DNA from: Fibrobacter sp.
GTDB taxonomy: Bacteria > Fibrobacterota > Fibrobacteria > Fibrobacterales > Fibrobacteraceae
Assembly: GCF_017545445.1 (NCBI RefSeq)
Contig: NZ_JAFWOM010000059.1
Span: 1 to 64,000 of the forward strand
Reading direction: 5' to 3'
DNA: 64,000 bases
Shown: positions 63,389 to 64,000 of the stretch, piece after piece
Layout of the letters: every line of letters starts with the position of its first letter
Numbering within the stretch: the first letter of the stretch is position 1
Position numbers and translations under genes: made by a program
The notes under the pieces: generated by a model
Database searches by the model: none
What the model was told of the DNA's origin: nothing
The model's input: only the letters and a program-made list of their open reading frames with translations

Positions 63389-63516
63389 TATTCCTGGAAT
63401 ACTTGTTTTGTGTTCTGAATTTCTAAAATTTGCAAAAATAGCTAAAAATGGTAAAATTTGGCTAAAAACGCTATTTTTGTATTCCAAATAATTCGAAAAT
63501 ACCTATATTTGAGTAC
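63389..63516 (+). promoter_or_regulatory. Leaderless promoter/operator of TIGR02147 module 4
   Basis: Distances are to the ATG. The palindrome TATTCCTGGAATA is at 63389 (128), TGTTCT at 63411 (106), AAAATGGTAAAATTTG at 63445 (72), TATTCC at 63480 (37) and TATATT at 63504-63509 (13). It is divergent from the ATPase promoter. Confidence 0.75.
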
Positions 63517-64000
63517 ATGAAGGAAATCGTCGAATACACGGATTATCGCAAGTTCATCCAGGATTACTACGATGAACGCAAGCGCAGCTCTGCGTTTACG
63601 TGGCGCGATTTTGCTCGCGATGCCGGTTTTTCGTCGGCGGTTTACTTGAAGTATGTTTGCGAGGGGAAGAAAAATCTGAGCGTTAATGCCGCTGGCTCGG
63701 TCGCCGCGGCGATGGGTCTTGTCGGATTCGAACAGACGTACTTTGTGTTGATGGTTTCGTATGCCCATGCGAAGGGGGACGAGGCGAAGCGTGCCGCGTT
63801 CGAAGATCGCTGTGCTTTGGCGAGGGCACACAAGGTGCGTGTGCTCGGGAACGAAGAATTTGATTATTTCAAATCGTGGAAAAATCCTGTGCTGCGTGAA
63901 CTTGCTCCGCACATGCCGGGGGCGAAACCGCTCGAAATTGCGCATGTTTGCAAGCAAAAGATTTCGGCAGCGGAAGTTTCCGAGACGCTTGATTTTTTGG
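63517..64000 (+). CDS. TIGR02147/DUF4423 family regulator-like protein, module 4 (cut by window end)
   Basis: The first about 161 residues of a fourth copy run off the end of the window. They begin EYTDYRKFIQDYYDERK and keep the AGFSSAVYLKYVCEGKKNLS recognition region, VSYAHAKGDEAKRAAFE, SWKNPVLRELAPHMPGAKP and ISAAEVSETLDFL. It is closest to modules 2 and 3. By analogy a lipoprotein gene should follow just outside the window. Confidence 0.85.
   Translation, partial: MKEIVEYTDYRKFIQDYYDERKRSSAFTWRDFARDAGFSSAVYLKYVCEGKKNLSVNAAGSVAAAMGLVGFEQTYFVLMVSYAHAKGDEAKRAAFEDRCALARAHKVRVLGNEEFDYFKSWKNPVLRELAPHMPGAKPLEIAHVCKQKISAAEVSETLDFL

Noticed and set aside
63287..63487. 67-codon N-terminal extension of the ATPase
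   Set aside because: It would run through a consensus TTGACA-17-TATATT promoter and the module 4 operators. ATG 63286 has its own ribosome-binding site.

Overview
The window looks like chromosome of a Fibrobacter (F. succinogenes-like), a Gram-negative, fibre-degrading gut bacterium. Three things point there. There are four copies of the TIGR02147/DUF4423 family, each beside lipoproteins, most of which carry the 'Fibrobacter succinogenes major paralogous' (FISUMP, TIGR02145) domain. Many secreted carbohydrate-active enzymes have CBM6 modules and a shared basic C-terminal domain. Ser/Ala- or Ser/Glu-rich linkers are common. Assignment to genus and all family names come from reading the translated sequence, without database searches.

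Layout. (1) 0-9.4 kb: an AIPR-type (phage-resistance-like) protein and a 2449-residue SprA-like outer-membrane translocon of the type IX secretion system. (2) 9.6-10.7 kb: the tRNA 2-thiolase MnmA. (3) 10.8-30.4 kb: a hemicellulose side-chain cluster with a CE6 esterase, two CE1-like esterases on the minus strand, a GH43 xylosidase/arabinosidase, a third CE1 esterase, a GH27 alpha-galactosidase, a GH141-like beta-helix enzyme, a second GH43 and a CotH-type protein. (4) 30.5-37.1 kb: an accessory stretch with a HipBA toxin-antitoxin pair, small unknown proteins, a 26-residue-repeat LRR protein, a membrane-barrel-like protein and a lipoprotein. (5) 37.2-44.1 kb: GH2 beta-galactosidase and GH95 fucosidase. 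(6) 44.4-64 kb: four TIGR02147 modules. The space between the first and second holds GGGP synthase and a sulfur cluster (metY-cysK-mnmA), and an AAA ATPase lies between the third and fourth.

How it fits together. Nine secreted proteins in the 10.8-44 kb region end in the same roughly 60-residue domain, with a Y-x-V-[FY]-x-x-x-G-K core and a G-V-Y-[FI]-[VL]-[RK] core. It resembles type IX sorting domains, and a SprA-like translocon lies just upstream, so surface delivery by T9SS is a reasonable inference. The enzymes would trim acetyl, feruloyl, arabinosyl/xylosyl, galactosyl and fucosyl side groups from hemicelluloses such as xylan and xyloglucan.

The most distinctive signal is in the TIGR02147 modules. 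Three of the four regulators share a promoter of fixed geometry: a palindrome TRTTC-N3-GAAYA, two further TRTTCY boxes, an identical 16-base core 72 nt before the start codon, and a TATATT -10 box ending 7 nt before ATG. This predicts leaderless mRNAs. The fourth regulator has a diverged DNA-binding helix and an unrelated promoter with an ordinary ribosome-binding site. I saw no tRNA, rRNA, CRISPR array or insertion sequence. Intergenic gaps are rich in short dispersed repeats and hairpins.
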